The notes: a model not told the origin generated them from the letters alone. Shown: positions 1 to 8,052, numbered from the stretch's first letter. The stretch: DNA of 16,978 nt from Pseudoselenomonas ruminantium (GCA_002448495.1 DJYL01000177.1:1-16978), one strand, 5' to 3'. Made by a program: numbers and translations.

Positions 1-2777
1 TGCAGAATATCGACCCGAATATAGATATGTCCGGTCTGGCTGATTTCAAGGGAGTGGTTCATGGAAATAAAGACAATCCGCAGGTTGAACTTAAGTTTTC
101 CGGTCTTCGCGGCAGTATTTTCAAACAGCCTTTTGACAGTTTGAAAATTGCTGCCAGCGGCAGCCTGGACGGCATAGGCATAGATGATTTCCTGATGGAA
201 AAAGACGGCAGGGAAGTGTGGCAGGCCAAAGGTTCTGTAGGTTTTTCCGGGGAACGGCGGGTAAATCTTCAGCTGGATACCATGGGCGCCCGGATGGAAG
301 ATATCGCGGCTCTGCTGGCTCCTGACCAGCCCATTACCGGTAATGTAGACAATATCATCAAGGTGACGGGAACACTGGATAATCCTCAGGCTGTAGGTTA
401 TATTCATTTTTATCGGGGCAGTTATCAGGGGATGCTCTTGTCTGGTATGGACGGCGACTATTTTTTGGAGCAGGGGAAACTGCGTTTGCAGGATTTCCAT
501 GCGTATTCACCGATGATTGACATGGTGCTCAATGGCACGATAGCTACAGCAGATATGACCATGGATATGGAAGTGACAGCCAAGGATATTGACCTTAAGC
601 GAATAGAGCATAAGCTGCCCTATGAGGTCAGTGGACATGGTACGTTCAAAGGAAAGATTGGCGGCTCCGTCAGCAAGCCGGTATTCCATGGGGTTCTGGA
701 AGCTCCTGAAATTGTCCTGAATGGGGAAACCGTCACCAACTTGCGGGGGATGGTGCAATTCCGTGGGAACAGCTTTGATATCGATCATTTTGGCTTTGAG
801 CAGAATGGCGGTGCTTATGACATGGAGCTGTTCTATAACACGGAGACTGATGGCATAAAGGGTGATGTGGTGGTACAAAATGCCGATATTGCATCAGTAG
901 CAGCGTTGGTTAATCAAAAAACAGATGTTATTGGCGGGAAAGCGAATCTGACGGCACATATCAGCGGTACAGCACATAATCCCACAGTTAAATTAGACGG
1001 AGATGTACTTCAAGGAACTGCCGGTGGTTATGATATCCATGATGTGGCCCTGGATTTACGGCTTTTAGACCATATTATCTACATCAATAAGTTGAGCGGC
1101 AGTCAGGGGGCAAAGGGGCTGTTTTCGGCATCGGGAACAGTCTCTATAGACGGTCCTGTGAATGTTAAATTTTCAGCCAGTGACCTGGAGTTTGGCATGT
1201 TTACCGGGCTGGCCGGGCTAAAGGCCGAAAATGTTACGGGGACAGCAGATATTGAAGCCGTTCTTGGTGGTTATACCTATAATCCTTCTGCTGATGTGAC
1301 GGTTAAGGCTGTAAATGGCGGCCTGCAGGGGGCTTCTTTTGACTCCCTGACCGGAGAAGCCCATTTGAAAAACGGGTTGATTGATTTGCCGGAAATGAAA
1401 GTTGTCAAGCAGGTTGGAGAACGGAATTGTTCAGTGGCTGCCAAGGGCATAGTTCCGCTGCGCGCACTGACGGCAGACCAGGATGAATGGCTGGCCGATT
1501 ATGAGCAGATTCAGCTGCAGATTGGCCTGAAGGATGCGGATTTGTCTCTGCTGCCAACCGTTTCCAAGCAGATAGATTGGGCGCTGGGAGCAACAGATGG
1601 TGAGCTCAAAATTCATGGTACGCTGGCGCATCCCATGCTGGACGGCAGTATCGTCATTCCTGACGGTGCAGTAAAAATAAAGGCACTGGAAGAGCCTGTT
1701 ACCGATATGACGGCCAGAATAAATTTCACGGGGAACAAAGTGACAGTTGAAGATTTTTCTGGTAAAATGGGCGGAGGTTCGTATAAATTAAACGGCAGTC
1801 TGAGTCTTAATGGCTGGGTGCCGGAGCATTATGATTTTAGCTTTGTTTGCGACAAGCTGGGGATTAAGAGCAAGTTCTTTACCGGCCCGTTAAACGGAGA
1901 ATTGCATCTGGCGGATGCAGATTTCTATGGCAACCATTGGCCAAGAATTTCTGGTAATATCGATTTTCATAACTGTCTGGTTTCGGTTCCTGCGATTCCG
2001 GATAGTGAAGGTGAGATGCCGGAAATGGTCTTTGATGTGCAGGTCAACGTAGGGGATAAGGTACATTTTTACAGCCCTTATCTTTACGACCTGTATCTTG
2101 CCGGCGGGTTCCATGTTGGCGGAATTATGAGTCATCCCAAGATGAGCGGCAGTCTGCAGGTGAAGCGTGGCGGAACCATTAATTATCTCAAGACGGAATT
2201 TAAGATTCGGGAGGGCAAGGCAACTTTTAATCAGGTCGCCTCGTTTATGCCCAGTATCGATTTCTTTGCCGATACGAAACTGACGCAGGCAAAGGTATTC
2301 CTGTCCGTGAAGGGCCCATTAGGAGCGGCGGAAATGAAGCTTACCTCCAGTCCGGCAATGAGCCAGACCCAGATTATTCAGCTTTTAACGCTGAGGGATG
2401 CCTATAAGAATGGCAACAGTACAATAAATGCTGGAGATTTGCTGGCTGTAGGATTGCAGATGACTTTCCTGTCAGAGGTAGAGGGCGTCATGCGTGAATT
2501 CCTGTATCTGGATAAATTGTCCATTTCCCGTGGTTCCGGCTCGGCTTTTGATAATTACAAAACGCTCAAAGAAAATGAAGAAAACAAATATGATTTTAAT
2601 GTTTCTATGGGAAAATATATATCGGACAAAGTTATGCTTCGTTATACTCATGGATTTAGCGGCGATGGCGTTAATCGGTACGGCGTTCAGTATGATATTA
2701 GCGACCGCTGGGGCATAACATTGGAGCGGGAAGCAAGCAGCACCATTTTCGGTGTGGAAGCCCGCATGACATTTTAA
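1..2777 (+). CDS. tamB: TamB-family translocation and assembly module protein (5' end missing)
   Basis: The reading frame is open to the left edge (codons run from base 3), so the ATG at 27 is internal and the N-terminal anchor lies outside the window; 924 residues are visible. The protein is a long run of short beta-strand repeats of the AsmA/TamB type, as expected for a periplasm-spanning beta-helical groove. The C-terminal DUF490/TamB domain covers roughly the last 300 residues and includes the conserved segment SSPAMSQTQIIQLLTLRD (bases about 2346-2399). It ends in a strand-rich tail finishing with phenylalanine. TamB proteins link the inner membrane to Omp85 proteins and are implicated in OM protein assembly and phospholipid transport between membranes. 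Here it is upstream of bamA with no tamA visible, so BamA may be its partner (inference). The next gene starts 21 bases after its stop. Family assignment is firm; the substrate is not readable from sequence. Confidence 0.93.
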   Translation, partial: QNIDPNIDMSGLADFKGVVHGNKDNPQVELKFSGLRGSIFKQPFDSLKIAASGSLDGIGIDDFLMEKDGREVWQAKGSVGFSGERRVNLQLDTMGARMEDIAALLAPDQPITGNVDNIIKVTGTLDNPQAVGYIHFYRGSYQGMLLSGMDGDYFLEQGKLRLQDFHAYSPMIDMVLNGTIATADMTMDMEVTAKDIDLKRIEHKLPYEVSGHGTFKGKIGGSVSKPVFHGVLEAPEIVLNGETVTNLRGMVQFRGNSFDIDHFGFEQNGGAYDMELFYNTETDGIKGDVVVQNADIASVAALVNQKTDVIGGKANLTAHISGTAHNPTVKLDGDVLQGTAGGYDIHDVALDLRLLDHIIYINKLSGSQGAKGLFSASGTVSIDGPVNVKFSASDLEFGMFTGLAGLKAENVTGTADIEAVLGGYTYNPSADVTVKAVNGGLQGASFDSLTGEAHLKNGLIDLPEMKVVKQVGERNCSVAAKGIVPLRALTADQDEWLADYEQIQLQIGLKDADLSLLPTVSKQIDWALGATDGELKIHGTLAHPMLDGSIVIPDGAVKIKALEEPVTDMTARINFTGNKVTVEDFSGKMGGGSYKLNGSLSLNGWVPEHYDFSFVCDKLGIKSKFFTGPLNGELHLADADFYGNHWPRISGNIDFHNCLVSVPAIPDSEGEMPEMVFDVQVNVGDKVHFYSPYLYDLYLAGGFHVGGIMSHPKMSGSLQVKRGGTINYLKTEFKIREGKATFNQVASFMPSIDFFADTKLTQAKVFLSVKGPLGAAEMKLTSSPAMSQTQIIQLLTLRDAYKNGNSTINAGDLLAVGLQMTFLSEVEGVMREFLYLDKLSISRGSGSAFDNYKTLKENEENKYDFNVSMGKYISDKVMLRYTHGFSGDGVNRYGVQYDISDRWGITLEREASSTIFGVEARMTF

Positions 2778-2794
2778 TTACGGCATGACAGAAG

Positions 2795-2802
2795 GGAGGT
2801 GA
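2795..2802 (+). promoter_or_regulatory. Shine-Dalgarno that overlaps the GTG start of the sigma gene
   Basis: GGAGGTGA matches the 16S anti-Shine-Dalgarno perfectly but overlaps the candidate GTG start at 2799. The alternative in-frame CTG at 2808 lies 8 bases beyond GGAGG, a normal spacing. No in-frame ATG or TTG is available nearby, so the start is either an overlapped GTG or a rare CTG. Confidence 0.6.
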
Positions 2803-3440
2803 GGAGACTGCGCTTTGCACAATATGTTAAGGAGCTACAGCGGATACAACCACTGGAACGCGCTCAGGAGGAAAAATTGTGGTATGCTTATAAGAATCAG
2901 GGCGATAAGACGGCCCGCGGGCAGCTTATAGAAGCTTATCAGCCACTGGTGTTTAAACAGGCGCTTCCTTACCGCAGCCAGCAAAATATAATGGATGTGG
3001 TGCAGGAAGGTACGATTGGGCTTATCGAGGCAGTAGAACGCTATGAACCTGAGCGTGGCGTGGCGTTCAGTCTCTTTGCTATTCATCGCATACGGGGCAG
3101 GATGCTGGATTATCTGCAAAAGGAAGGTGTGTCCGATAGTCCCTGTATGGATGCCGTTCCGGAAGAAGGGGGAGCATCCTATAAGGAAAGTTTGATGGAT
3201 ATGTCGCCTACGGTGGCCGAGCAGGCAGAAAGCCATGAACTGGCGGGGCGGCTTCACCGCGCGATGGAGCGGCTTCCCGCCAAAGAAAAGGCTGTGCTGG
3301 AAAATGTGTATCTGGGCAGCCGTGATGTGGCAGCGGTGGCTGAGGATATGGAACTTAGTCCCGGACATGTATACCGCCTGCAAAAAATGGGCATCCGCCG
3401 TATTCGGGGGATGCTGTCCCGTTTTATGCAAAATTGGTAA
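2799..3440 (+). CDS. Small sigma-70-family RNA polymerase sigma factor (regions 2 and 4)
   Basis: This 213-residue protein has a sigma region 2 at residues about 44-110, with the signature DVVQEGTIGLIEAVERYEPE followed by the -10-recognition helix ending in RIRGRMLDYLQ. An acidic linker comes next (about 111-145), then region 4 (about 150-206) with a helix-turn-helix around RDVAAVAEDMELSPGHVYRL. There is no clear region 3, so it is an alternative rather than housekeeping factor. The start is uncertain: the only in-frame GTG after the upstream stop is at 2799, but the perfect Shine-Dalgarno GGAGGTGA (2795-2802) overlaps it. A CTG at 2808 would be better spaced. The gene follows tamB by 21 bases and precedes an unknown membrane protein and bamA, which suggests envelope-related control (inference). 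No target promoter was identified. Confidence 0.88.
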   Translation: MRRLRFAQYVKELQRIQPLERAQEEKLWYAYKNQGDKTARGQLIEAYQPLVFKQALPYRSQQNIMDVVQEGTIGLIEAVERYEPERGVAFSLFAIHRIRGRMLDYLQKEGVSDSPCMDAVPEEGGASYKESLMDMSPTVAEQAESHELAGRLHRAMERLPAKEKAVLENVYLGSRDVAAVAEDMELSPGHVYRLQKMGIRRIRGMLSRFMQNW

Positions 3441-3605
3441 ATAACAGCAAAATAAGTACAAACGGGCAGAATAACGCTGATAAATTCGGCTGATGGCCTG
3501 CCAGACTCCGTTAGGGCATTATATGTCGAGTGAAGGCTGCTGCATTTGCAGCGATTGTATTATCAAGAGAACTTTGGGAATTTCAGGTAATACGGAGGGA
3601 CGCAA

Positions 3606-4139
3606 ATGGACAGGCGTTCACAAACGGAACATATTCGGGCTGCCCGCGAATGGCTGGGCAGAGCGGAAGATTCTCTTGCACAGGAAAATGATGTGCAGGG
3701 TGATTTGAAACTTATGCTGGCTAAGGCGGAGCTGGCCCATGTGGGACATTGTCCCGGCAGTCAGAGGCTGCTTGTCTGGGGGCGAAGAACGTTGGCTCTG
3801 CTGGTGGCTGTGGGGCTGGCTGCTGCTATTTTGTGGAAGCCGGCTGTAAAAATGTCTGGGGAAGAACTTCCCTTTGAATATGCACCGGCTGCTGGTACGC
3901 AATCATCAACGGAACGGGATATTCCCGTGGAAAGCAATCCGGAACCGCAGCCCGATAGTGCGGCGGAGACTCCGGCAGCGAAAAGCCTGCCACAGCCTTC
4001 AGTACCGGAGCCTGCGCCCGGCCAGGATAACGTGGTTAAGGAGGCGGCACCGTCTGCCCCGCCAACGAAAAAAAATATGCTGCCGGATACGGCAAAGCAG
4101 AAACTCATGCAGTCTGCGGGTAAGATTCTGCGGCAATAA
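3606..4139 (+). CDS. Unknown single-pass membrane protein with Pro-rich periplasmic tail
   Basis: I do not recognise a named family. The 177-residue protein has a charged, helical N-terminal part (about 1-56, with EWLGRAEDSLAQ and DLKLMLAKAELAHVGHC), and one hydrophobic helix at about 62-77 preceded by Arg residues. The Arg residues suggest the N-terminus is cytoplasmic. A tail of about 100 residues rich in Pro, Ala, Glu and Ser follows, ending in a short basic helix. The ATG is well set: GGAGG at 3594-3598 lies 7 bases upstream and an in-frame stop sits at 3588. This layout (cytoplasmic helical domain, one membrane pass, extended periplasmic tail) resembles membrane anti-sigma factors, and the gene follows a sigma gene. 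However, the zinc anti-sigma motif is absent and no anti-sigma family is evident. It could equally be an envelope spacer or a scaffold protein. It ends 27 bases before bamA. Confidence 0.8.
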   Translation: MDRRSQTEHIRAAREWLGRAEDSLAQENDVQGDLKLMLAKAELAHVGHCPGSQRLLVWGRRTLALLVAVGLAAAILWKPAVKMSGEELPFEYAPAAGTQSSTERDIPVESNPEPQPDSAAETPAAKSLPQPSVPEPAPGQDNVVKEAAPSAPPTKKNMLPDTAKQKLMQSAGKILRQ

Positions 4140-4152
4140 CGAATATAATTTT

Positions 4153-4158
4153 GGGAGG
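4153..4158 (+). promoter_or_regulatory. Shine-Dalgarno setting the TTG start of bamA
   Basis: GGGAGG ends 8 bases before TTG 4167. The resulting N-terminus is a classic signal peptide beginning MKKTNRR, so the non-AUG start is well supported. Confidence 0.8.
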
Positions 4159-4166
4159 TTTGACCT

Positions 4167-6128
4167 TTGAAGAAGACAAATAGACGATTTTTGGCTTATG
4201 CAGTGGCTATTGCTGCCAGTTTTGCAGCTGTGCCGGGCATCACGCAGGCGGAACCTATAGAAGCACCGCAGGCGGAAGCTTCTGTGGATAATGGCACCGT
4301 GGCCCAGGAGACAACGGCACCGGCTGCTGAAGCAGAGGCGAAGGCGGCCAATACGACTTCGGCGTCAACTGCAACGCAAAAAGAGGAGCAGACAAACGTA
4401 GATTCTCGTACAGCAGAGTGGTCCAAGAATCGTCCGCAGGAAGATGCAATTGAAAAGTTCAGCAAGGAGTACGAAGGCCAGACCATCGTGGATACGGTTT
4501 TTGAAGGAACTTCGGCGTTGACGGAAAACACGGCCAAGGCTGCACTCTCCATGAAGACCGGAGATATGTTTACCGTAAAAGGCATGAATACGGATCGGGA
4601 ATCCGTTTACAATACGGGATATTTCTATGACCTGTTTCCTACTTTCCAGAAAGTTCCGGAAGGGGTGGTCATCACATATCATGTGCTGGAAAATCCAGTA
4701 TTGAAAAGTGTTCATATTACCGGTAATACCGTGGTTAAAACCAAGACTTTACGTGATGCGCTGACGGTGAAGCCGGGCGAAATTCTCAACAGCCGCGACT
4801 TGCAGCAGAATATTCAGGCCATCAAGGAAATTTATCGTAACGATGGCTATATTCTGGCCAAGGTTACCGATATGAATATCGATAAAGAGGGGAACCTCTT
4901 ATTGAGAATAAACGAGGGTATTTTGGAGGATTACAAAGTCAAGGGGAATACCAAAACCAAGGATTACGTTATTTTAAGAGAAATGCGTCAAAAGATTGGA
5001 GAGCCTTTTAATTCCAAATTGGCCCGCCGTTCCATGCAGCGCGTTTACAATCTGGGCTTTTTCGAGGATGTAAACATTAAAATGAATCCTGGTGTTGAGC
5101 CGAATGCGGTTATTATGGAATTGGATGTCAAGGAAAAAAATACGGGTTCCTTTGGCATTGGTGCCGGCTATAGTACGTCTGACGGCGTTCTGGGCATGGT
5201 GAGCATCGGGGATTCCAATATCGGCGGTACCGGCGATTCGGTAAGCCTTACCTTTGAAAAGAGCGGCAGTGAAACGGATGCCAGGGGCTACACGTTCTCC
5301 TGGCGGCATCCTTATCTGGATAAAAAAGAAACCGCAGGAACATTGCGACTTTATAACCGTACATATGAATACAGCGATTATGATACGGATGGCAATCTCA
5401 AGGAAAGCTATATGCGCAAGTATTCCGGCGGCGAAATTACCTTGAGCCGTCCGGTGAGTGAGTATTCCACCAATTATGTCACGCTCAAGAATCGTAAGGA
5501 TAAGTACGTACGCCACACAGAGAATGGTAATTTGCCGGAGGGACTTAGAGACCGCAGCAGCGATTATTATAAGTCCTGGCGTGATGATAACTTCGGGACA
5601 ACCCGCAGTGTGACCTTGTCGCATGTTACCGATACCCGGGATAATATCTATAATCCTACTGAAGGCGGCCGGGTCAGCCTGTCGGCAGAAGTCGCTGGTT
5701 TTGGCGGTGACTTTGATTTCCAGAAAGGCACGATTGAAGACCAGAGATACTTCAAAGTGGGGCATGCACAGGTTATTGCCCTGCGTGGTGAGGCCGGTGC
5801 CGGTCATGGCCATATTTCTGAGTACAATCAGTTTAAAGTCGGCGGCCAGAATACCCTGCGCGGTTATCGGGAAGACCAGTTCCGTGGTACGCGCATGCTG
5901 CTGGGAACGGTGGAATATCGTTTCCCGATTGTCAGCAAGGTGCAGGGTGCACTCTTTACGGACTGGGGTTCGGTTTGGTCTGACGGCTGGAATCCCAAGG
6001 GCGGCGATGTACACGGCAGCGTTGGTGTGGGGTTGTCCTTTAATACGCCGCTGGGGCCGTTGCGTCTGGACTATGGCCGTGGCGACAAAGGCGGACGTGT
6101 CCACTTCTCCGTGGGTGGTTCATTCTAA
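4167..6128 (+). CDS. bamA: BamA, Omp85-family outer-membrane protein assembly factor
   Basis: This 653-residue protein inserts beta-barrel proteins into the OM. It starts at TTG with a signal peptide (residues 1 to about 28, basic MKKTNRR, hydrophobic core, TQA before the cut). A low-complexity Ala/Glu/Thr-rich stretch follows at about 30-100. Three POTRA domains are visible at about 105-177, 177-252 (KSVHITGNTVVKTKTLRDAL) and 253-324 (YKVKGNTKTKDYVILREM). The barrel runs from about 326 to the end. It carries the Omp85 loop-6 motif as LRGYR at 564-568 within GGQNTLRGYREDQFRGT, and ends in the aromatic C-terminal signature HFSVGGSF. E. coli BamA has five POTRAs and about 800 residues, so this is a shorter form; three POTRAs are what I can count. 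No BamB-E genes are visible. The next gene abuts its stop with no gap. Confidence 0.96.
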   Translation: MKKTNRRFLAYAVAIAASFAAVPGITQAEPIEAPQAEASVDNGTVAQETTAPAAEAEAKAANTTSASTATQKEEQTNVDSRTAEWSKNRPQEDAIEKFSKEYEGQTIVDTVFEGTSALTENTAKAALSMKTGDMFTVKGMNTDRESVYNTGYFYDLFPTFQKVPEGVVITYHVLENPVLKSVHITGNTVVKTKTLRDALTVKPGEILNSRDLQQNIQAIKEIYRNDGYILAKVTDMNIDKEGNLLLRINEGILEDYKVKGNTKTKDYVILREMRQKIGEPFNSKLARRSMQRVYNLGFFEDVNIKMNPGVEPNAVIMELDVKEKNTGSFGIGAGYSTSDGVLGMVSIGDSNIGGTGDSVSLTFEKSGSETDARGYTFSWRHPYLDKKETAGTLRLYNRTYEYSDYDTDGNLKESYMRKYSGGEITLSRPVSEYSTNYVTLKNRKDKYVRHTENGNLPEGLRDRSSDYYKSWRDDNFGTTRSVTLSHVTDTRDNIYNPTEGGRVSLSAEVAGFGGDFDFQKGTIEDQRYFKVGHAQVIALRGEAGAGHGHISEYNQFKVGGQNTLRGYREDQFRGTRMLLGTVEYRFPIVSKVQGALFTDWGSVWSDGWNPKGGDVHGSVGVGLSFNTPLGPLRLDYGRGDKGGRVHFSVGGSF

Positions 6129-7421
6129 ATGTTAAGAACCACATTAGTTGTTCTTTTTATGCTGCTGGTGCCATGGCTGGCAAATGCTCAGGCCGGAGCC
6201 CGCGTGGAAAATGTGCTGGCATCTACTGCCGCCCAAAGCAATCTGCCGCCTCTGGTGGCGGAGCGTATGAATCACAGCATAGCCGCTATTGCCGGTCAGT
6301 TGATGGAGGGCAAGGAAATTGCAGCTGTGCAGGCAGAACAAACAGCTTATGAACATTTGATACATGAGGTTTTTGATAAGGTACTGGTAGGCTATACGGT
6401 CAAATCCGTAGTGTTGGAACCGGCGGCGGTTACCAAAGTGCGGGTGGAGCTTTTGCCCTGGGCCGAAACGATTCGTCAGGTACGAGTGGAAACCCATGTG
6501 GAAGGAATGCCTCCACGGATTGAATCCTTAGTCCGTCAGGATCTAAGCGGTGTGGAAACTGTCTTTCAGTCCGCTTTGACGGGGCTGCCCACGGCTGCTG
6601 CCGATTGGACGAACGGGGTGCTGAAACAACATCTGAATGCTTATTTGCAGGAGCATCTGCCGGAATTTCGAGCGGATTTTGATTTAATGCCTGAACCGGA
6701 GACCGCAATAAAGCTTACCGTTTACCCGCGTCTGCCGGTGGTGAGAACCGTGGACTTATCCATGCGTTCGGATACTATTCCCAACAGTGCGCTTCTGACC
6801 CGCCGCGAAGTTATGCAGGAGCAGATTGAAGATATTGTGGGGGTGCCGGTGGGGTTTGTCCGCCGCCATAGAAAAGAACTTGAGCAACAATTTGCCCAAG
6901 GAATGGATAAGCGCAAGGAGTTTCAGGTTTTACGCCTGCAAACCAAGGTCAGCATTGACCCGGCTGAACGGGCCAGTGTTATGAGCCGTACAGATTCCTC
7001 ACGGTATCATTTTCGTCTGGATGGCTGGCTGGATATCGGCAGAGATAAGGGACACCGCAGTGATAAACAGGATAACGACCTGCTTTTCCGGCTGCATTTA
7101 GGCCGCATGATGGGAAAGTGGGACGAGCTTTTCGTACAGACCGATTTCATGCCGACCGATGTGGAATGGAACTATCAGCTGGCATGGGGGCATATCTTCC
7201 GGGGGGGACGTTATACGGCTCTGCGCTATGATTTAAGTCATCATGGTCTGGTCTATGAACTCCGGCAGAAACTGGCTGCACACTGGCTTATTCGCTATGA
7301 GTTCCGGAAAACGGATAATCTGGGCGAGGCGGCGCTGCGTTATCAGCTGCATGATTTCCTGAGTTTGGAGTATATCTTTGATAACGAACAGAATTGGCTG
7401 AGGATGATTGGTCATTTTTGA
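6129..7421 (+). CDS. Unknown secreted protein with probable C-terminal beta-barrel, next to BamA
   Basis: I do not recognise a named family. The 430-residue protein begins with a signal peptide (1 to about 20, ending LANA before Gln). A helical and mixed alpha/beta region follows at about 25-285. It contains beta-alpha-alpha-beta stretches near 115-200 and 200-275 that might be divergent POTRA-like domains (inference). From about 291 to 430 there are alternating polar/hydrophobic strands with short turns, for example YHFRLDGWLDIG, LLFRLHLGRMM, HWLIRYEFRKTD and AALRYQLHDF. I count about 8-10 strands. The last residues are WLRMIGHF, a C-terminal Phe as in proteins assembled by BAM. The ATG directly follows the bamA TAA and has no strong ribosome site of its own, so translation may be coupled to bamA. 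Likely role: an OM protein or BAM/TAM accessory (inference). The barrel is too short for a full 16-strand Omp85 barrel. Confidence 0.85.
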   Translation: MLRTTLVVLFMLLVPWLANAQAGARVENVLASTAAQSNLPPLVAERMNHSIAAIAGQLMEGKEIAAVQAEQTAYEHLIHEVFDKVLVGYTVKSVVLEPAAVTKVRVELLPWAETIRQVRVETHVEGMPPRIESLVRQDLSGVETVFQSALTGLPTAAADWTNGVLKQHLNAYLQEHLPEFRADFDLMPEPETAIKLTVYPRLPVVRTVDLSMRSDTIPNSALLTRREVMQEQIEDIVGVPVGFVRRHRKELEQQFAQGMDKRKEFQVLRLQTKVSIDPAERASVMSRTDSSRYHFRLDGWLDIGRDKGHRSDKQDNDLLFRLHLGRMMGKWDELFVQTDFMPTDVEWNYQLAWGHIFRGGRYTALRYDLSHHGLVYELRQKLAAHWLIRYEFRKTDNLGEAALRYQLHDFLSLEYIFDNEQNWLRMIGHF

Positions 7422-7423
7422 CG

Positions 7424-7452
7424 TTGCAAAATCCTTTGTTTGGCGTTATAAT
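7424..7452 (+). promoter_or_regulatory. Sigma-70-type promoter for ompH
   Basis: TTGCAA (7424-7429) and a perfect TATAAT (7447-7452) are separated by 17 bases. They lie in the 91-base gap between the barrel gene and ompH, about 60 bases upstream of the ompH start. The -10 matches consensus and the -35 matches 4 of 6 positions. This is the clearest promoter in the window. Confidence 0.75.
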
Positions 7453-7512
7453 GTCTATCGTATATGACTTATAGAATAAAAGTAATTCCTCAGGGGAAAA
7501 GGAGATTTTGAA

Positions 7513-7977
7513 ATGGTAAAATTGCAGAAAAAACAGGTTAAGATTGTCAGCATTCTGATTGCTTTGGCATTTGTAGGTTCCGTAGTCGCTATGGCACTTA
7601 CGCAGTTTGGTCCAAACATGGCCAGCGCAGCCAGCTCCAATGTCGGTGTGGTGGATTACAGTCAGATTATGAGCCAGCATCCGAAGGTTCAGGCTGCCTC
7701 CAATGAAATGCAGACGGCTGTACAGGAAGCACAGAAGGAGTTCGAGGCAAAATCTGCCAACATGAACGACAATGAGAAGCGTGATTATTATACGCAGACT
7801 CAGCAGCGTTTGCAGCAGAAGAATCAGGAACTCATGGAACCCATCACCAAAAGTGTGGAAGAGTCTGTGAAGAAGGTTGCTGAACAGAAGGGCCTGTCCG
7901 TAGTTCTCGATAAGGGTGCTGTAGTTTACGGTGGAGTAGACATTACGCAGGATGTATTGAAGCAGGTTAGCAAATAA
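7513..7977 (+). CDS. ompH: OmpH/Skp-family periplasmic chaperone
   Basis: This 154-residue protein fits the Skp/OmpH family (E. coli Skp is about 160), which holds unfolded OM proteins in the periplasm and delivers them to BamA. A hydrophobic export segment covers residues about 10-30. It is followed by a possible signal peptidase site near MASA (36-39), so it is probably released, though tethering cannot be ruled out. The family start motif is VGVVDYSQIMSQHPKVQ at about 44-60. A Gln/Glu/Lys-rich coiled coil follows (about 58-115), then the closing strand segment LSVVLDKGAVVYGGVDITQD. A Shine-Dalgarno AAGGAGA lies 7-8 bases before the ATG. The gene has its own promoter and is followed at once by a strong terminator, which fits a separately abundant short mRNA. 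It is the first of three adjacent OmpH-like genes. Confidence 0.93.
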   Translation: MVKLQKKQVKIVSILIALAFVGSVVAMALTQFGPNMASAASSNVGVVDYSQIMSQHPKVQAASNEMQTAVQEAQKEFEAKSANMNDNEKRDYYTQTQQRLQQKNQELMEPITKSVEESVKKVAEQKGLSVVLDKGAVVYGGVDITQDVLKQVSK

Positions 7978-7992
7978 TCTTCGGATAATATA

Positions 7993-8019
7993 GCCTCCCC
8001 CATGGGGGGAGGCTTTTTT
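7993..8019 (+). terminator. Strong intrinsic terminator after ompH
   Basis: A 9-bp perfect GC-rich stem (7993-8001 with 8005-8013, GCCTCCCCC/GGGGGAGGC) with a 3-base loop is followed by six T residues (8014-8019). It lies 16 bases after the ompH stop. Genes downstream on the same strand show no promoter in the 33 bases before the next start, so this hairpin may act as a partial terminator. Confidence 0.93.
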
Positions 8020-8052
8020 CTAAGGTTCCATGGGAGAAAGCGGGGGGAAGTT

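Noticed and set aside
3539..3552. Small palindrome GCTGCATTTGCAGC in the gap after the sigma gene
   Set aside because: The stem is 5-6 bp with no T-tract; too short to call a terminator or operator.
3493..3708. 71-codon frame with a Cys-rich start (CCICSDC) between the sigma gene and the membrane protein gene
   Set aside because: It has no Shine-Dalgarno, overlaps the well-supported ATG at 3606 for about half its length, and the rest of its sequence looks random.
3606..4139. Zinc anti-sigma domain in the membrane protein (H45, H48, C49)
   Set aside because: The residues do not fit the HxxxCxxC arrangement; only the overall layout suggests an anti-sigma role.
4974..6104. 376-codon open frame on the minus strand opposite bamA
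   Set aside because: It mirrors the codon pattern of bamA, has no family features, and bamA has clear domain support throughout.
8002..8052. ATG at 8002 as the start of the membrane-anchored OmpH-like gene
   Set aside because: It lies inside the ompH terminator hairpin, encodes an unconserved Gly/Arg-rich lead-in and has no ribosome site; ATG 8053 fits better.
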